Positions 1 through 8,490 of a DNA stretch of 64,000 nt are shown in pieces. The translations under genes were made by a program, and so were the position numbers. The stretch is from Lachnospiraceae bacterium (GTDB lineage: Bacteria; Bacillota; Clostridia; Lachnospirales; Lachnospiraceae), in the NCBI GenBank assembly GCA_017441585.1, contig JAFRWW010000067.1, positions 1-64,000 of the forward strand, written 5' to 3'. Position 1 is the stretch's first letter. Each line of letters starts with the position of its first letter. The notes beneath the pieces were generated by a model, which saw only the letters and a program-made list of their open reading frames with translations, was not told the DNA's origin and did not search any database.

Positions 1-132
1 CTTCCCACTTGATGATAAAATAGGCAATTTATGTCATTCTGAGCGCAGCGAAGAATCTTTATAAAGATGACCTTTTTAAATCCTTTAACTCTTTCAGGAT
101 CCTTCGTTTCACTCAGGATGACATGTGGGAAG
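1..132. repeat. 132-bp hairpin-type (MITE/REP-like) repeat, left copy
   Basis: The element begins CTTCCCAC and ends GTGGGAAG, an 8-bp terminal inverted repeat. Its two internal arms are imperfect inverted copies of each other (GTCATTCTGAGCGCAGCGAA at 33-52 against GTCATCCTGAGTGAAACGAA read on the other strand), so it could fold into a long hairpin. The same 132 bp occurs in inverted orientation at 44521-44652 with one mismatch that I could find. It encodes nothing obvious. The arm sequence resembles a dispersed repeat found in many bacterial genomes. Confidence 0.85.
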
Positions 133-167
133 TTTCAGTATCTTAAAACTTTATCCTGCTATGTAAA

Positions 168-194
168 ACAGGCGGAGAGTAAAACTCCGCCTGT
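168..194 (-). terminator. intrinsic terminator of the Fn3/amidase gene
   Basis: A 10-bp perfect stem (ACAGGCGGAG paired with CTCCGCCTGT) with a 7-nt loop is followed on the minus strand by a T-rich stretch. It lies about 20 bp beyond the stop codon of the 217-3768 gene. Confidence 0.8.
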
Positions 195-216
195 TCCTTA
201 TGGTTTCTTTTTACGA

Positions 217-3200
217 TCAGTCACCGTAATAATCGATGATGGCCTCTGCGTTCGCCTTTGCGATCTTCTCCAGATCATCATCGGAATCCATGTAATCATA
301 GTCCTTCTGGATGAAACCATTCTCCATGATGAGTCCGGTTATGGCGCCGCCGTCATCCGTGCTTCTCGCATATCTGATAATAGCATAGTAATCCTTGCCG
401 GCTGTGGTACCGCTTTCCTTGGTCTTGGCACCTCTGTTGCTCATTCCGGTTTCCTTAGCGGTCAGAGAGCACATCTTGGAAGCCAGGCTCTTTCCTGTAC
501 CATCTATGGAATAGTAACACTCCACACCCTTTGCTGTTCCTGAGTTGATATGCTGTGATATGATCGCCTTTGCCTTTGCCTTCTTTGCGATCTGTACACG
601 TTTATCCAGATCTACATACGAATCATCGCTTCTGGTGAGCACTACCTCGAAGCCGTTCTTCTCCAGGATCTTCTTGGTCTTCTTAGCTATCTTAAGATTC
701 AGCTCGCTCTCCTTAAGGTTTCCGTATGCGCATCCGCCGTCATTTCCGCCGTGTCCGGGATCCAGACAGATGATGGTTCCATTGCCCTTCTTGTCGTCAT
801 TCTTATCGTCTTCATTATCATCCTTGTCTTCACTCTTCTTATCGGTGATCTTTACCTTAATGGTGGCTACCAGTCCGTTTGCCAGGGTAGCCTGGATATA
901 GCATTTACCCTTCTTCTTACCGGTGATATCCACCTCGTAGCTGCTGTAGTCCTCTACTTCCCTCTTCTTTTCGTCAGTGCCCACTGCCTTGTAGGTCTTA
1001 CTCTTTATCTTGATATAATCATTCTTCTCTTCATAACCCTTGGTGAAGGAATCAGTCTTATCATCAGATACTTCCCAGCTCTTAACATGCATTGCGGTAG
1101 TGGCGTTGGGCTTAAACTTAAGGGTGTAAGTCTTTGTCTCATCTACGGCTACCGAAATGTCGCTGTCGTCAACCGATGTGGGCAGGCAATACATATACTG
1201 TGTATAATCACGGCTCTCTGCTACCCAGTCTTTGTTCTTTGTGGACTTAAGTACGGAATAGATCCTGTAATAGATCTTTTTGCCATCCTTATTTTCCTTT
1301 GAATCCCTGTAGGTAAAGGTGGAACCATCTGCGGGTGAAAACTCGCTGATGACTTCATAATCCTTAGTCTTCTTGGATGAGCGGAGCACTTTGATGCCTC
1401 GCACGTAATCCATAGGCTCCGTAGTCTCCATGGTCATGGAAAGCTGTGCACCTACATTATACGCATTGTTGAAGCGGCCGTCCGTAACCACTACTTCCTT
1501 AGGGCAGGCATATTCTATAACTTCGTAAGAGTTACCGATGGCATCATCACCTGTATTGCCGCTTGTCTCATGCATGGTGGTGATCCTGATAGCCACGGGC
1601 TCGCCCATGGACACTCCGTCCACCTTAAAGGATGTGGCTGTTTTCTTAAGAGTCTGTGACTTCACCAGGCTGGAATCCAGCACTGTAAGGTCTGTGGTAC
1701 CTACATAATACTTAACCTGATAACCGGTAGCCTTATCCACCTTGGGCCAGGTAAACTTCAGACTGATATTTGATGTAGCCTTATAGCCTGACTGCTCCAC
1801 CTCACAATCGGGAGCCGCGATCCTGGTCTTGGCTGCCACATAGGCTCTGTTCTTGCCCGAGTCATGCTCGATCTTCTTATATACAGGTTCTACATAAAAT
1901 GCATAATATCTTAAATTGGTAAGCTTGGTGATCTCATACTCGCATATACCGTCCTTATCGGCTTCTACGGTTACTGTGATCTGCTTATCCCAGGGGCCGA
2001 GTCCCCATGTGCTCTTATCTGCAAACTGCTTTGACGTGATCTCGCGGTAATGGATCCTGTAGCCCGTAGCGCCTTCTACCTCTTCCCAGTTAAGGGTAGC
2101 CGTAGTCATGTTGGTCCCCTTTACTCTGACACCGTAGATATCGTTAAGCTCAGTCCTTGCCGCTCCGATCTCACTCATGCTTCCGGTGATCTTGTTCTTA
2201 ACCACCGCGATCTTTATCTCATAATTCACCATGGGAGTCAGCTCTTCCAGCTCGTATCCCACAAAGTAGTTCGTCTCTCCCACATCATAATATCCGGCGG
2301 TGGTACCCAGTCCTGCTTCCTTTGCCTCATCCGCTGTCAGCCATACCTTTTTAGTCTTTGTCTCCCTGACCGAATCGAGTTTCTGGCTGGACGCCTTGAT
2401 CTTGGCGTAGGGCTTAAACTTTCCTCCATTCTTTGACAGATATATCTGATAAAAGTCATTTGAATTAATGAGCTGGTTTCCGTCCTTGTCGGTAGACTGC
2501 TCCATGTCCTCCCATACAGCATATATCTTAGTGCCGCTGTTAGCGGATACGCTCCTTAACTTGGGAGCTCTGGTAGTCACCCTGCCCTGTGCTATTGCAG
2601 AGGGCTCTGACTCTATCTTCCATCCGTCCGCCAGTTCAAACTCTGTCTTGACCTGATAATAATAGTACTTTCCTGAAATCAATCCCTCGGAATCAGTGAT
2701 ATAAGTACGGTCAATGGTTGCGCCTGTCGTTGACTTTATCTTGCCTCCGGAAGTGTAAGGTCCGATCTGGTGATCCGCATTTATTTTTTCCAGTTCATTT
2801 GCACTGATGGTTATGGGCTCGGTAAAGTTATTCTTTGATCTGGTGGTAGACTTGCGAAGGGTATATGAGGATGCGCCCCTTATCTTTGTAAATCTCACAT
2901 CCAGACCGATCAGGTCGTCATCGGTGATGGTGCGCTCCACATCGGTGATGATGGGGGACGCCACTGCATATGCGGGATATCCGGATCCGGACTGGCCGTA
3001 TGAATCCACGCCGCAGGCTACGATCATGTATGCCAGAGTGGGAACGCTCTCAAGAGAAGCAGTATCAAAGGTATCCGTAAAATTCTTTTTCTTTCCCACG
3101 TCAAGACCGCTGTTAAGATCAACGGTACCATCAGCCTTCATCCTGTAAACCTTATAACCGGTAGCCTTCTTTACGCTCTTCCAGCTGACCTTTACCTGAT

Positions 3201-3768
3201 TCTTCTTTGTCAGGACAGCCTTTGCCTTTTCGGGAGCGGGGAAATCATTGGTATGCTCATAACCAACGGATCCGCGGGATACGGTATTACCGGATACATT
3301 GTTCAGGTTCATTTCGGTATTTCCAGCCTCAGTCCCTGTCGCATCTTCAGTATTCACGATGACATCTGCATTCTCTTCCTGAGCGGACAGTGAACCGACA
3401 GCCTCCTCGGACACTTCTTCCTCTTCTACCGCTGACAGTTCCACCGCCTCTTCCTCTGCGGTCTCCTCGATCTGTGCGTCCACATTATCGAAGGTCTCAT
3501 CAGATGCTTCACTTGCGGATGCATCTTCGTATGCCTTATCTTCTGAATGGTCGGCATAGTCTTCTTCAGAAGCTGTATCTACATATGTATCTTCCGAAGC
3601 AGCTTCATCCTCTGCGCCTACTTCATCGACCGCTACGGCCTCTTCGGACGCCGTGATGTCTTCAGCTGCGAATGTCGTCACTACTTCTGTAGATAAAACC
3701 ATAGACGCACACAGGATAGCCGCCAGCATTCTTTTAGCCCCCGTGCCAAATCGTGTTAACTTAACCAT
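217..3768 (-). CDS. secreted Fn3-repeat surface protein with C-terminal N-acetylmuramoyl-L-alanine amidase
   Basis: This 1183-aa protein has an N-terminal signal peptide (positive residues, a hydrophobic stretch and a likely cut after TFAA near residue 35). An acidic Glu/Ala/Ser/Asp-rich linker follows to about residue 160. Several fibronectin-III-like repeats come next, recognisable by recurring VSWKSVKKATGYKVYR-type strands. The last ~190 residues form an Amidase_3 domain: the zinc ligands are visible in CLDPGHGG, KESELN and SQHIN, and the catalytic Glu in IMENGF. It probably acts outside the cell on peptidoglycan stem peptides, in cell separation or wall turnover, with the Fn3 array as a spacer or adhesin. 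The start follows an AGGAGG box. It is monocistronic, with its own terminator at 168-194. Confidence 0.88.
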   Translation of the reverse strand: MVKLTRFGTGAKRMLAAILCASMVLSTEVVTTFAAEDITASEEAVAVDEVGAEDEAASEDTYVDTASEEDYADHSEDKAYEDASASEASDETFDNVDAQIEETAEEEAVELSAVEEEEVSEEAVGSLSAQEENADVIVNTEDATGTEAGNTEMNLNNVSGNTVSRGSVGYEHTNDFPAPEKAKAVLTKKNQVKVSWKSVKKATGYKVYRMKADGTVDLNSGLDVGKKKNFTDTFDTASLESVPTLAYMIVACGVDSYGQSGSGYPAYAVASPIITDVERTITDDDLIGLDVRFTKIRGASSYTLRKSTTRSKNNFTEPITISANELEKINADHQIGPYTSGGKIKSTTGATIDRTYITDSEGLISGKYYYYQVKTEFELADGWKIESEPSAIAQGRVTTRAPKLRSVSANSGTKIYAVWEDMEQSTDKDGNQLINSNDFYQIYLSKNGGKFKPYAKIKASSQKLDSVRETKTKKVWLTADEAKEAGLGTTAGYYDVGETNYFVGYELEELTPMVNYEIKIAVVKNKITGSMSEIGAARTELNDIYGVRVKGTNMTTATLNWEEVEGATGYRIHYREITSKQFADKSTWGLGPWDKQITVTVEADKDGICEYEITKLTNLRYYAFYVEPVYKKIEHDSGKNRAYVAAKTRIAAPDCEVEQSGYKATSNISLKFTWPKVDKATGYQVKYYVGTTDLTVLDSSLVKSQTLKKTATSFKVDGVSMGEPVAIRITTMHETSGNTGDDAIGNSYEVIEYACPKEVVVTDGRFNNAYNVGAQLSMTMETTEPMDYVRGIKVLRSSKKTKDYEVISEFSPADGSTFTYRDSKENKDGKKIYYRIYSVLKSTKNKDWVAESRDYTQYMYCLPTSVDDSDISVAVDETKTYTLKFKPNATTAMHVKSWEVSDDKTDSFTKGYEEKNDYIKIKSKTYKAVGTDEKKREVEDYSSYEVDITGKKKGKCYIQATLANGLVATIKVKITDKKSEDKDDNEDDKNDDKKGNGTIICLDPGHGGNDGGCAYGNLKESELNLKIAKKTKKILEKNGFEVVLTRSDDSYVDLDKRVQIAKKAKAKAIISQHINSGTAKGVECYYSIDGTGKSLASKMCSLTAKETGMSNRGAKTKESGTTAGKDYYAIIRYARSTDDGGAITGLIMENGFIQKDYDYMDSDDDLEKIAKANAEAIIDYYGD

Positions 3769-3897
3769 TTTCTCCTCCTGAATCTATAACTTTATGGTAA
3801 CCAATTATCGGCAACTATTTATGTAACCTACACAATCCTAAACATTTTATCACGAATTCTAAATATTGTATAGTACTTTTTTTCATATACAAAATAA

Positions 3898-3926
3898 GTG
3901 CCACTGCATATTATACGCAATGGCAC
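3898..3926 (-). terminator. probable terminator after the 59-aa ORF
   Basis: A stem of 9 pairs out of 10 (GTGCCACTGC with GCAATGGCAC) is followed on the minus strand by TTATTTT. It sits 77 bp beyond the stop of the small ORF at 4003-4182. A weaker T-rich tract also lies on the plus side. Confidence 0.5.
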
Positions 3927-4002
3927 CTGTTTCTTTTTGTTAATATTTAAAAATTTATGTTAACCTACATCTTACACCGGTTCGACAGGCCGGCAATCAC
4001 AT

Positions 4003-4182
4003 TCAGGAACAGTTTACACTGATACCGGACATCTGATCCGATTTGCCTACGGATCTTAAATATTCCTCATAAACCGCCGTAATCTCTGGCTTGGAGAACT
4101 GGGGAAAACTCCTGATCAGCGTCGAAAGACTCATTCCTACCCGTGCATATGCATCAACTACTGCCTTATCCTTGTCAGACAT
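4003..4182 (-). CDS. 59-aa protein of unknown function
   Basis: The ORF starts at an ATG preceded by an excellent GAGGAGGG box 4 nt upstream and encodes 59 residues. I do not recognise the family. The central part (KAVVDAYARVGMSLSTLIRS) looks helical and could form a small helix-turn-helix-like fold, but this is not demonstrated. A minus-strand promoter lies about 90 bp upstream and a terminator-like hairpin downstream, so it appears to be a stand-alone unit transcribed away from the divergent tRNA operon. It is chromosomal, outside the prophage. Confidence 0.55.
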   Translation of the reverse strand: MSDKDKAVVDAYARVGMSLSTLIRSFPQFSKPEITAVYEEYLRSVGKSDQMSGISVNCS

Positions 4183-4273
4183 AAACCCTCCTCATATTCA
4201 TAAACTAAAGTCCTGCGGTTACCTTTGTCTCCCGGCATGTATTCCGTCTCGCCGAAAGATCAAGTTAACATAA

Positions 4274-4303
4274 ACTATAGCACATGTTGTTGTACGATTT
4301 CAA
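4274..4303 (-). promoter_or_regulatory. putative promoter of the 59-aa ORF
   Basis: On the minus strand TTGAAA is separated by 18 nt from TATAGT, giving a leader of about 85 nt before the 4182 start. The leader shows no riboswitch class that I could identify. Confidence 0.45.
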
Positions 4304-4359
4304 GTCCCCCACCAGATATTGTTGGAATTTTGTGAAAACTAACAAATCTCATTTTTTTG

Positions 4360-4388
4360 TTGACATTGGCGCGACTGGCATATATAAT
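4360..4388 (+). promoter_or_regulatory. tRNA operon promoter
   Basis: A perfect TTGACA (4360-4365), a 17-nt spacer and a perfect TATAAT (4383-4388) stand about 50 bp before tRNA-Arg. This is a consensus sigma-A promoter, expected to drive the four-gene tRNA cluster. Confidence 0.9.
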
Positions 4389-4436
4389 ATTAAAGATTGT
4401 TCTCAAGAGATCGGGTTTCCGTGGAGAACGATGTAC

Positions 4437-4510
<74 letters not shown>

Positions 4511-4535
4511 CTCCCTGATATTTAGGGTCTTATAC

Positions 4536-4610
4536 GGTGGGTATAGCGCAGCTGGTTAGCGCGCCAGATTGTGGCTCTGGAGGCCAAGGGTTCGAATCCC
4601 TTTATCCACC
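4536..4610 (+). tRNA. tRNA-His (anticodon GTG)
   Basis: Acceptor GTGGGTA pairs with TATCCAC. The extra 5' G at 4536 faces C4610, the identity feature of tRNA-His. The anticodon loop is TTGTGGC. Confidence 0.95.
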
Positions 4611-4650
4611 TTTCAGCCGCCGAACTTCATGTACGGTAGCATTTCCACTT

Positions 4651-4722
4651 AGGGCTATCGCCAAGCGGTAAGGCACAGCACTTTGACTGCTGCATTCGCT
4701 GGTTCGAATCCGGCTAGCCCTG
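4651..4722 (+). tRNA. tRNA-Gln (anticodon TTG)
   Basis: Acceptor AGGGCTA pairs with TAGCCCT, the anticodon loop is CTTTGAC, and the T-stem is GCTGG/CCGGC with one G-T pair. Confidence 0.93.
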
Positions 4723-4755
4723 CTTGCCGGTAACTAACGGCCCATTTTTTAGTTT

Positions 4756-4828
4756 GGGACACTAGCTCAGTCGGTAGAGCACTTGACTTTTAATCAAGTT
4801 GTCGCGGGTTCGATTCCCGCGTGTCTCA
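4756..4828 (+). tRNA. tRNA-Lys (anticodon TTT), prophage integration target
   Basis: Acceptor GGGACAC pairs with GTGTCTC, and the anticodon loop is CTTTTAA. The gene is intact: the prophage entered in its 3' part and restored the sequence. The attachment core runs from inside the T-arm to two bases past the gene end. Confidence 0.95.
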
Positions 4829-4830
4829 TT
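4805..4830. other. attL: attL core (prophage-chromosome junction)
   Basis: The 26 bp from CGGGTTCGATTCCCGC to the end of tRNA-Lys plus TT are repeated exactly at 44428-44453, next to the integrase gene. All genes between the copies are phage-like and mostly on one strand. Together this marks the two ends of the prophage. Confidence 0.92.
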
Positions 4831-4837
4831 TTCACAA

Positions 4838-4878
4838 AAACCTTGAAAGTACCGCAAAGGCGCATACTTTCAAGGTTT
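4838..4878 (+). terminator. terminator behind the reconstituted tRNA-Lys
   Basis: A 14-bp perfect stem (AAACCTTGAAAGTA with TACTTTCAAGGTTT) is followed by a T-tract. It lies inside the prophage, so the phage seems to supply a new terminator for the tRNA operon. The original chromosomal one would be the hairpin at 44463-44499. The two loops share the string CCGCAAA. Confidence 0.85.
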
Positions 4879-4901
4879 TTTAATGTTTTGGGCACTTCCA
4901 A

Positions 4902-4964
4902 AAATTCACTATTTTTAAAGAAATTCACTATATTTTAATAAAATTTATCCACAAATTATCCACG
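4902..4964. promoter_or_regulatory. candidate integrase arm sites near attL
   Basis: The string AAATTCACTAT occurs twice (4902-4912 and 4921-4931). It is followed by two direct copies of TTATCCAC spaced 11 bp (TTATCCACA at 4945, TTATCCACG at 4956). A pair with the same spacing and orientation lies beside attR at 44361-44380, and the complement of TTCACTATA lies upstream of the integrase (43330-43340). Their position fits integrase arm-type sites. TTATCCACA also matches a DnaA box. Confidence 0.45.
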
Positions 4965-4967
4965 GAA

Positions 4968-5687
4968 TTATCTCCGCAACTCCGCCCAGGTACAGGGTCC
5001 GACGATTCCGTCAGCCTTCAACCCCCTCATTTTTTGGAACGAAATTACGGAAATCTGTGTCAGAGAACCGAAAATACCGTCTACTTTCAGGTTCGCACCG
5101 GAGGATGAATAATTGAGCAACGTCTGTAATTCCTTTACATACGCTCCTTTACTTCCTTTTTTAAGCGTAGGAAGCGTTTTTTCTTCAGTTGCAGGAGCAG
5201 CTTTAGGCGTATTGTATGACTTATCCCAGACCTCAAGACCATATTTTATCACAGTATTATACAATGTCTGTACATAAGTGCTTGAGGTGGCATATCCGTC
5301 CTGCTTTATCAGGGTAGCATATTCGAGATATGTCGTGGCCGTCTTAAGGTTTTTATAGCGTGGCGCGCTTATAAAATCATAGTATCCCTTCACACCCGCT
5401 GCCATATCCTGATATGCCCTGAAATTGTCCCTTATCGTTGTCAGAGCCCCCGGCTTATACTCTTCCTTAGTTTTCATGTTCACGCTGGCTCCTGTCCACT
5501 TTGAGCCGCATTTAAGCCCGAAGAAATTATAATGCTTTGCCAGACCCGAGGTGCCCGCCGCTGATTCGATCACCGCCTGGGCAATGACTGCAGCGCATGT
5601 CCTGTATCCTCTTTGCTCCGCTTCCTTGCGTATAAGAGGTGCTATTTTAGAGATGAAGGCTTCCGCCTGAGCTTTAGTGTATCCCAT
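4968..5687 (-). CDS. phage endolysin: GH73 glucosaminidase plus peptidoglycan-binding domain
   Basis: This 239-aa enzyme is expected to cleave the glycan strand at the end of the lytic cycle. Residues 1-155 are a GH73 (FlgJ/LytG-type) domain with the signature AQAVIESAAGTSGLA, whose Glu is the likely catalytic acid, followed by YNFFGLK. Residues 178-238 form a PG_binding_1 repeat (LQTLLNY, VDGIFGSLT, DGIVGPCTW). There is no signal peptide, so release depends on the holin encoded just upstream. It is the last phage gene before attL. A weak hairpin at 5729-5752 precedes it. Confidence 0.9.
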   Translation of the reverse strand: MGYTKAQAEAFISKIAPLIRKEAEQRGYRTCAAVIAQAVIESAAGTSGLAKHYNFFGLKCGSKWTGASVNMKTKEEYKPGALTTIRDNFRAYQDMAAGVKGYYDFISAPRYKNLKTATTYLEYATLIKQDGYATSSTYVQTLYNTVIKYGLEVWDKSYNTPKAAPATEEKTLPTLKKGSKGAYVKELQTLLNYSSSGANLKVDGIFGSLTQISVISFQKMRGLKADGIVGPCTWAELRR

Positions 5688-5809
5688 TCAATACCTCCTT
5701 AAAACCAAAATACGCATTTTTTGATTATAAAATCCTAAAATACAAGGATTTTGTTAGCGCAATAACCAAATCTGGTTATATCGTGTGTTTTTCGTGCGTT
5801 TTCGTGCGT

Positions 5810-6115
5810 TTATTTCGTTTCGGTTTTCATAGCCAGCACTGCGGACTCTATCAGAATATCTATCTGTTCATCTGATATATCCATACCCTTCATGCGGATC
5901 CACTCGCCTACATGAGCAAGGACATATCGTTTTTTATCCGCATTGTTCTCCATGGTCTGCTGAGCTGCGTAAACGCAGGATTTAACAAAATCCAGCAAGT
6001 TTTCATCCCAATACTTTGCTATGTACGCTTTTAACACAGGAATGATATAGTAAGCTAACAGAGCGCCTATGATAATTGCGGCCACACGGCAAACCTCAAA
6101 CATATATTCATTCAT
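5810..6115 (-). CDS. phage holin, LLH-type
   Basis: The 101-aa protein has one strong N-terminal transmembrane helix (VAAIIIGALLAYYIIPVL) and a soluble helical tail, which fits the LLH (Phage_holin_6_1) family. I chose the second of two adjacent ATGs because the GGAGGG box is 7 nt upstream. It precedes the endolysin, as in a lysis cassette, and would permeabilise the membrane for it. Confidence 0.75.
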   Translation of the reverse strand: MNEYMFEVCRVAAIIIGALLAYYIIPVLKAYIAKYWDENLLDFVKSCVYAAQQTMENNADKKRYVLAHVGEWIRMKGMDISDEQIDILIESAVLAMKTETK

Positions 6116-6178
6116 CATCTTTCCCTCCAATCTCAAATAATACCAACATCAATACGATCAATAAAATACGTGCTTCCG

Positions 6179-6421
6179 TCACTCATAATCATCTTTTTCG
6201 GTAAATTTCTTTGTCACTGCTATGACAGCCATAAAACCGCCTTCAGCTCCGAAGGCTGTAAAAAAGCATTGGATCAGCGTATCCGGAACGGTCTGATATA
6301 TGCAAAATATGACTGTCATCACAACCGTGAAGATCATAAGTGATACAAACATTACCGCCAAAATAAAATCCATGGTTCCATCATGCCGTCTTCTTCTTTT
6401 TCTTTGCATATTCCACCTCAC
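6179..6421 (-). CDS. small two-helix membrane protein of the lysis region
   Basis: The 80-aa protein has a very basic N-terminus (QRKRRRRH) and two hydrophobic helices (FILAVMFVSLMIFTVVMTVI and the stretch around FTAFGAEGGFMAVIAV). Its start overlaps the stop of the upstream gene by 4 nt (ATGA type), so the genes are probably translationally coupled. It could be a second holin or a holin regulator. I recognise no family. Confidence 0.6.
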   Translation of the reverse strand: MRWNMQRKRRRRHDGTMDFILAVMFVSLMIFTVVMTVIFCIYQTVPDTLIQCFFTAFGAEGGFMAVIAVTKKFTEKDDYE

Positions 6422-6855
6422 ACATCCAGGGGAGTAAGCGGAGCATTGTCAAGATTTACAAAATCATGATCGTCAAGGCAATGCTCGTATACGCGCCGTA
6501 TATAAGCCATGGCCATCACGCACTCACCGTTTTCGAGATCGTATTTCTTTATTAAGGCTTCATATTTGCGGCATACACTGAGGACATTGTCAAATTCTTC
6601 CTTGGTGTGGCGTCTTCGGCGGATACACTCATTTTGAAATTTCAGTATCCTGGTACGGTATTCCTCAGCCATATGGGCCGTAAGTTCCGTCTGGATCACA
6701 TCCACCTTATCCTCGATGTGTTTATTGAAACGCCGGCCAAGCCATCCGATCGGGTTTATTTTCACCGGTATCCACTCCACAAAAATGCCAAGGAGCAGGG
6801 CTATAAACCCTGCTCCTATGCCTAAATTCCCCAAACCTTTTAACGCCTCGATCAT
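6418..6855 (-). CDS. membrane-anchored phage protein of unknown function
   Basis: The 145-aa protein has one N-terminal hydrophobic segment (IGAGFIALLLGIFVEWIPV) followed by a charged helical region rich in Arg, Lys and Glu. It sits between the tail-fibre/DGR block and the lysis cassette and overlaps both neighbours by 4 nt. The family is not recognised. A lysis or host-takeover role is only positional inference. Confidence 0.6.
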   Translation of the reverse strand: MIEALKGLGNLGIGAGFIALLLGIFVEWIPVKINPIGWLGRRFNKHIEDKVDVIQTELTAHMAEEYRTRILKFQNECIRRRRHTKEEFDNVLSVCRKYEALIKKYDLENGECVMAMAYIRRVYEHCLDDHDFVNLDNAPLTPLDV

Positions 6856-7040
6856 GACATGCCTCCTAAATCGACATCTACCCCGAGCTTGGCCGCCTCG
6901 TTTATCTTATCGATAACCGGCAGCTTATCAAGCTCATCAACCGTTATGTGCTGCGATAAAAGTACAAAGAGTTCATCTATGATTGTGCTCTGAAGACGGA
7001 TGATCGCGTTAAGAGTTTCTACTATATTAACATCATTCAT
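6852..7040 (-). CDS. 62-aa phage protein of unknown function
   Basis: A short, acidic, probably all-helical protein in the late operon. Its start overlaps the end of the XkdX-like gene by 8 nt and its stop overlaps the next start. No motif was recognised. Confidence 0.5.
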   Translation of the reverse strand: MNDVNIVETLNAIIRLQSTIIDELFVLLSQHITVDELDKLPVIDKINEAAKLGVDVDLGGMS

Positions 7041-7176
7041 ATTCTTCTCCTACGATTTCCTCATATTCTTCAGGAGTAATATAGCCTTTGCCCACCATTT
7101 TATAGACGCGCTCCTTTGACCAGAGACCTCGATCGTAATATCCCTTTATCTTTTCAAAATCTTTACTGTGTTCCAT
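7033..7176 (-). CDS. XkdX family phage protein (47 aa)
   Basis: The ORF encodes 47 residues with the pattern typical of XkdX proteins: KIKGYYDRGLWSKERVY, then a Gly-Lys turn and YITPEEYEEI. The ATG at 7176 follows a GGAGG box. XkdX-type genes sit at the end of tail operons in Firmicutes phages; their role is unknown. The ORF is easily missed because it is under 50 codons. Confidence 0.75.
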   Translation of the reverse strand: MEHSKDFEKIKGYYDRGLWSKERVYKMVGKGYITPEEYEEIVGEEYE

Positions 7177-7177
7177 A

Positions 7178-7432
7178 TCATACCTCCAAATCTACATCCG
7201 TCATGAATGCGATATAATCAATGTCCGCTCTGTTCTGAGCATACTCAGGGTATATCTCCTTGCTGATCTTCTTTTCCATGTACTCCCAGTGCTCAGGAAT
7301 AACCTGGTCATTTTCTTCTGTCTCCGGGATCAGTTCAAAATCCTTGCGGACATATACGTACACCTTGCTGGATGTATCATCTACATCTGCCGGCTTCACG
7401 CTGTTACTGTTGCTAGATCTGTACCATTCCAT
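7178..7432 (-). CDS. 84-aa phage protein, overlaps the end of the RT gene
   Basis: The start lies inside the 3' end of the reverse transcriptase gene (37-nt overlap), with an AAAGGAGG box 8 nt upstream. The protein is acidic and matches no family I recognise. Its tight coupling to the RT makes it a possible accessory of the retroelement, but it is shorter than known Avd proteins (~120-130 aa) and lacks their four-helix look. A small tail protein is equally possible. Confidence 0.55.
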   Translation of the reverse strand: MEWYRSSNSNSVKPADVDDTSSKVYVYVRKDFELIPETEENDQVIPEHWEYMEKKISKEIYPEYAQNRADIDYIAFMTDVDLEV

Positions 7433-8490
7433 CTGTTCATCCTCCTTTGATACTTGCTGATGCGCTTCTTACATTTGCCAAAGTCCACATATGGCTTTAT
7501 GCGTACCTCATACATATGATATACATTGGTTGCCTTGATCCATCCTAAATATGAGAGCATCTGCATACAGTCATATACTGTGACCTTTGATTCTATTGAT
7601 TTTTTATAAATCTTCCTTGCTTTCCGGCAAGCTCTGAGCATTATGCTCCGTCTGAGGATGGTTCTGTTGCGAAAAAAACGGAATCCCATAAAATCGAGAT
7701 CCCGCCCTTTTCCATCATGATCAAATCTGAATATCTGCCAGTTTGATTTGAGCTCCAGTCCCAGGGTGGCCAGATAATCAGCTATAGCGTTTTTCATGGC
7801 GCGGAGTTTTTTCTTATTACTTCCGAAGATCACCATATCATCCATATATCTGATATAGTAGACAGCTTCCAGATCTTCTTTTATATAATGGTCGAGATCC
7901 TGAAGGTACCAGTTGGCCAGCCACTGTGATGTATAAAATCCAAGCGGCAGGCCTTCTGGAATCACATCGATGATTTCAAACAGGACCTTAAGAAGCTGCT
8001 CATCCTTTACCTTTGCGGACAGTTTTCTTTTAAGGATATCGTGAGGAACGCTGTCGAAGTATTTTCTGATATCAAGTTTCATACAATACTTTATATTCCT
8101 TCCGCCTTTTCTTATCCACTTTTCAATGGTCTTTTTGCCTCTATGTGCGCCTCTGTCCGGAATCGAGCCATAACTATGTTCATACATTCCTTTTGTAAAC
8201 ATAGGCATCAAGACATTTACTATCATATGATGTACAACCTGCTCTTTGTATGAAGGAACTATGATATATCTTACTTTCCTCACAATCCCGTCATATATCT
8301 GCTTTGGCCTATGGCGCTTGTTCCTGAAATGTGTGGCATAGTTTTCTATGAGCGGTATGCTTCCTTCTACATCTCCCACTATCTCCATCACCTTACATCT
8401 TTTCTTCTTTCCAAGGGCTGAGTTATGGATAGATAGCCTTATATTGTCCTCGGAAATAAAATTTTCATACAAGTTTCGATAAGTTTTCAT
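7396..8490 (-). CDS. reverse transcriptase of a diversity-generating retroelement
   Basis: The 364-aa RT copies the template-repeat RNA with errors at adenines, and the cDNA then replaces the variable repeat of the tail gene. Motifs seen: catalytic Asp in KLDIRKYFD (residue 140); the DGR-type motif LGFYTSQ (183-189), which in group II intron RTs is usually a QG-type signature; the active site YMDD (215-218); then FMGFRFF and a basic C-terminal thumb region. Length is usual for DGR RTs (300-400 aa). It lies downstream of the template repeat on the same strand. No maturase or endonuclease domain is present. The SD is a weak GAGAGGATAAG. Confidence 0.93.
   Translation of the reverse strand: MKTYRNLYENFISEDNIRLSIHNSALGKKKRCKVMEIVGDVEGSIPLIENYATHFRNKRHRPKQIYDGIVRKVRYIIVPSYKEQVVHHMIVNVLMPMFTKGMYEHSYGSIPDRGAHRGKKTIEKWIRKGGRNIKYCMKLDIRKYFDSVPHDILKRKLSAKVKDEQLLKVLFEIIDVIPEGLPLGFYTSQWLANWYLQDLDHYIKEDLEAVYYIRYMDDMVIFGSNKKKLRAMKNAIADYLATLGLELKSNWQIFRFDHDGKGRDLDFMGFRFFRNRTILRRSIMLRACRKARKIYKKSIESKVTVYDCMQMLSYLGWIKATNVYHMYEVRIKPYVDFGKCKKRISKYQRRMNRWNGTDLATVTA

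Noticed and set aside
3390..3656. A plus-strand Pro/Arg-rich gene
   Set aside because: It is antisense to the acidic linker of the Fn3/amidase protein, and composition follows from GAA/GCT codons on the other strand.
7396..8490. Group II intron maturase
   Set aside because: The RT lacks maturase and HNH domains, has a DGR-type LGFYTSQ motif, and sits beside a TR/VR pair; no intron RNA structure was seen.
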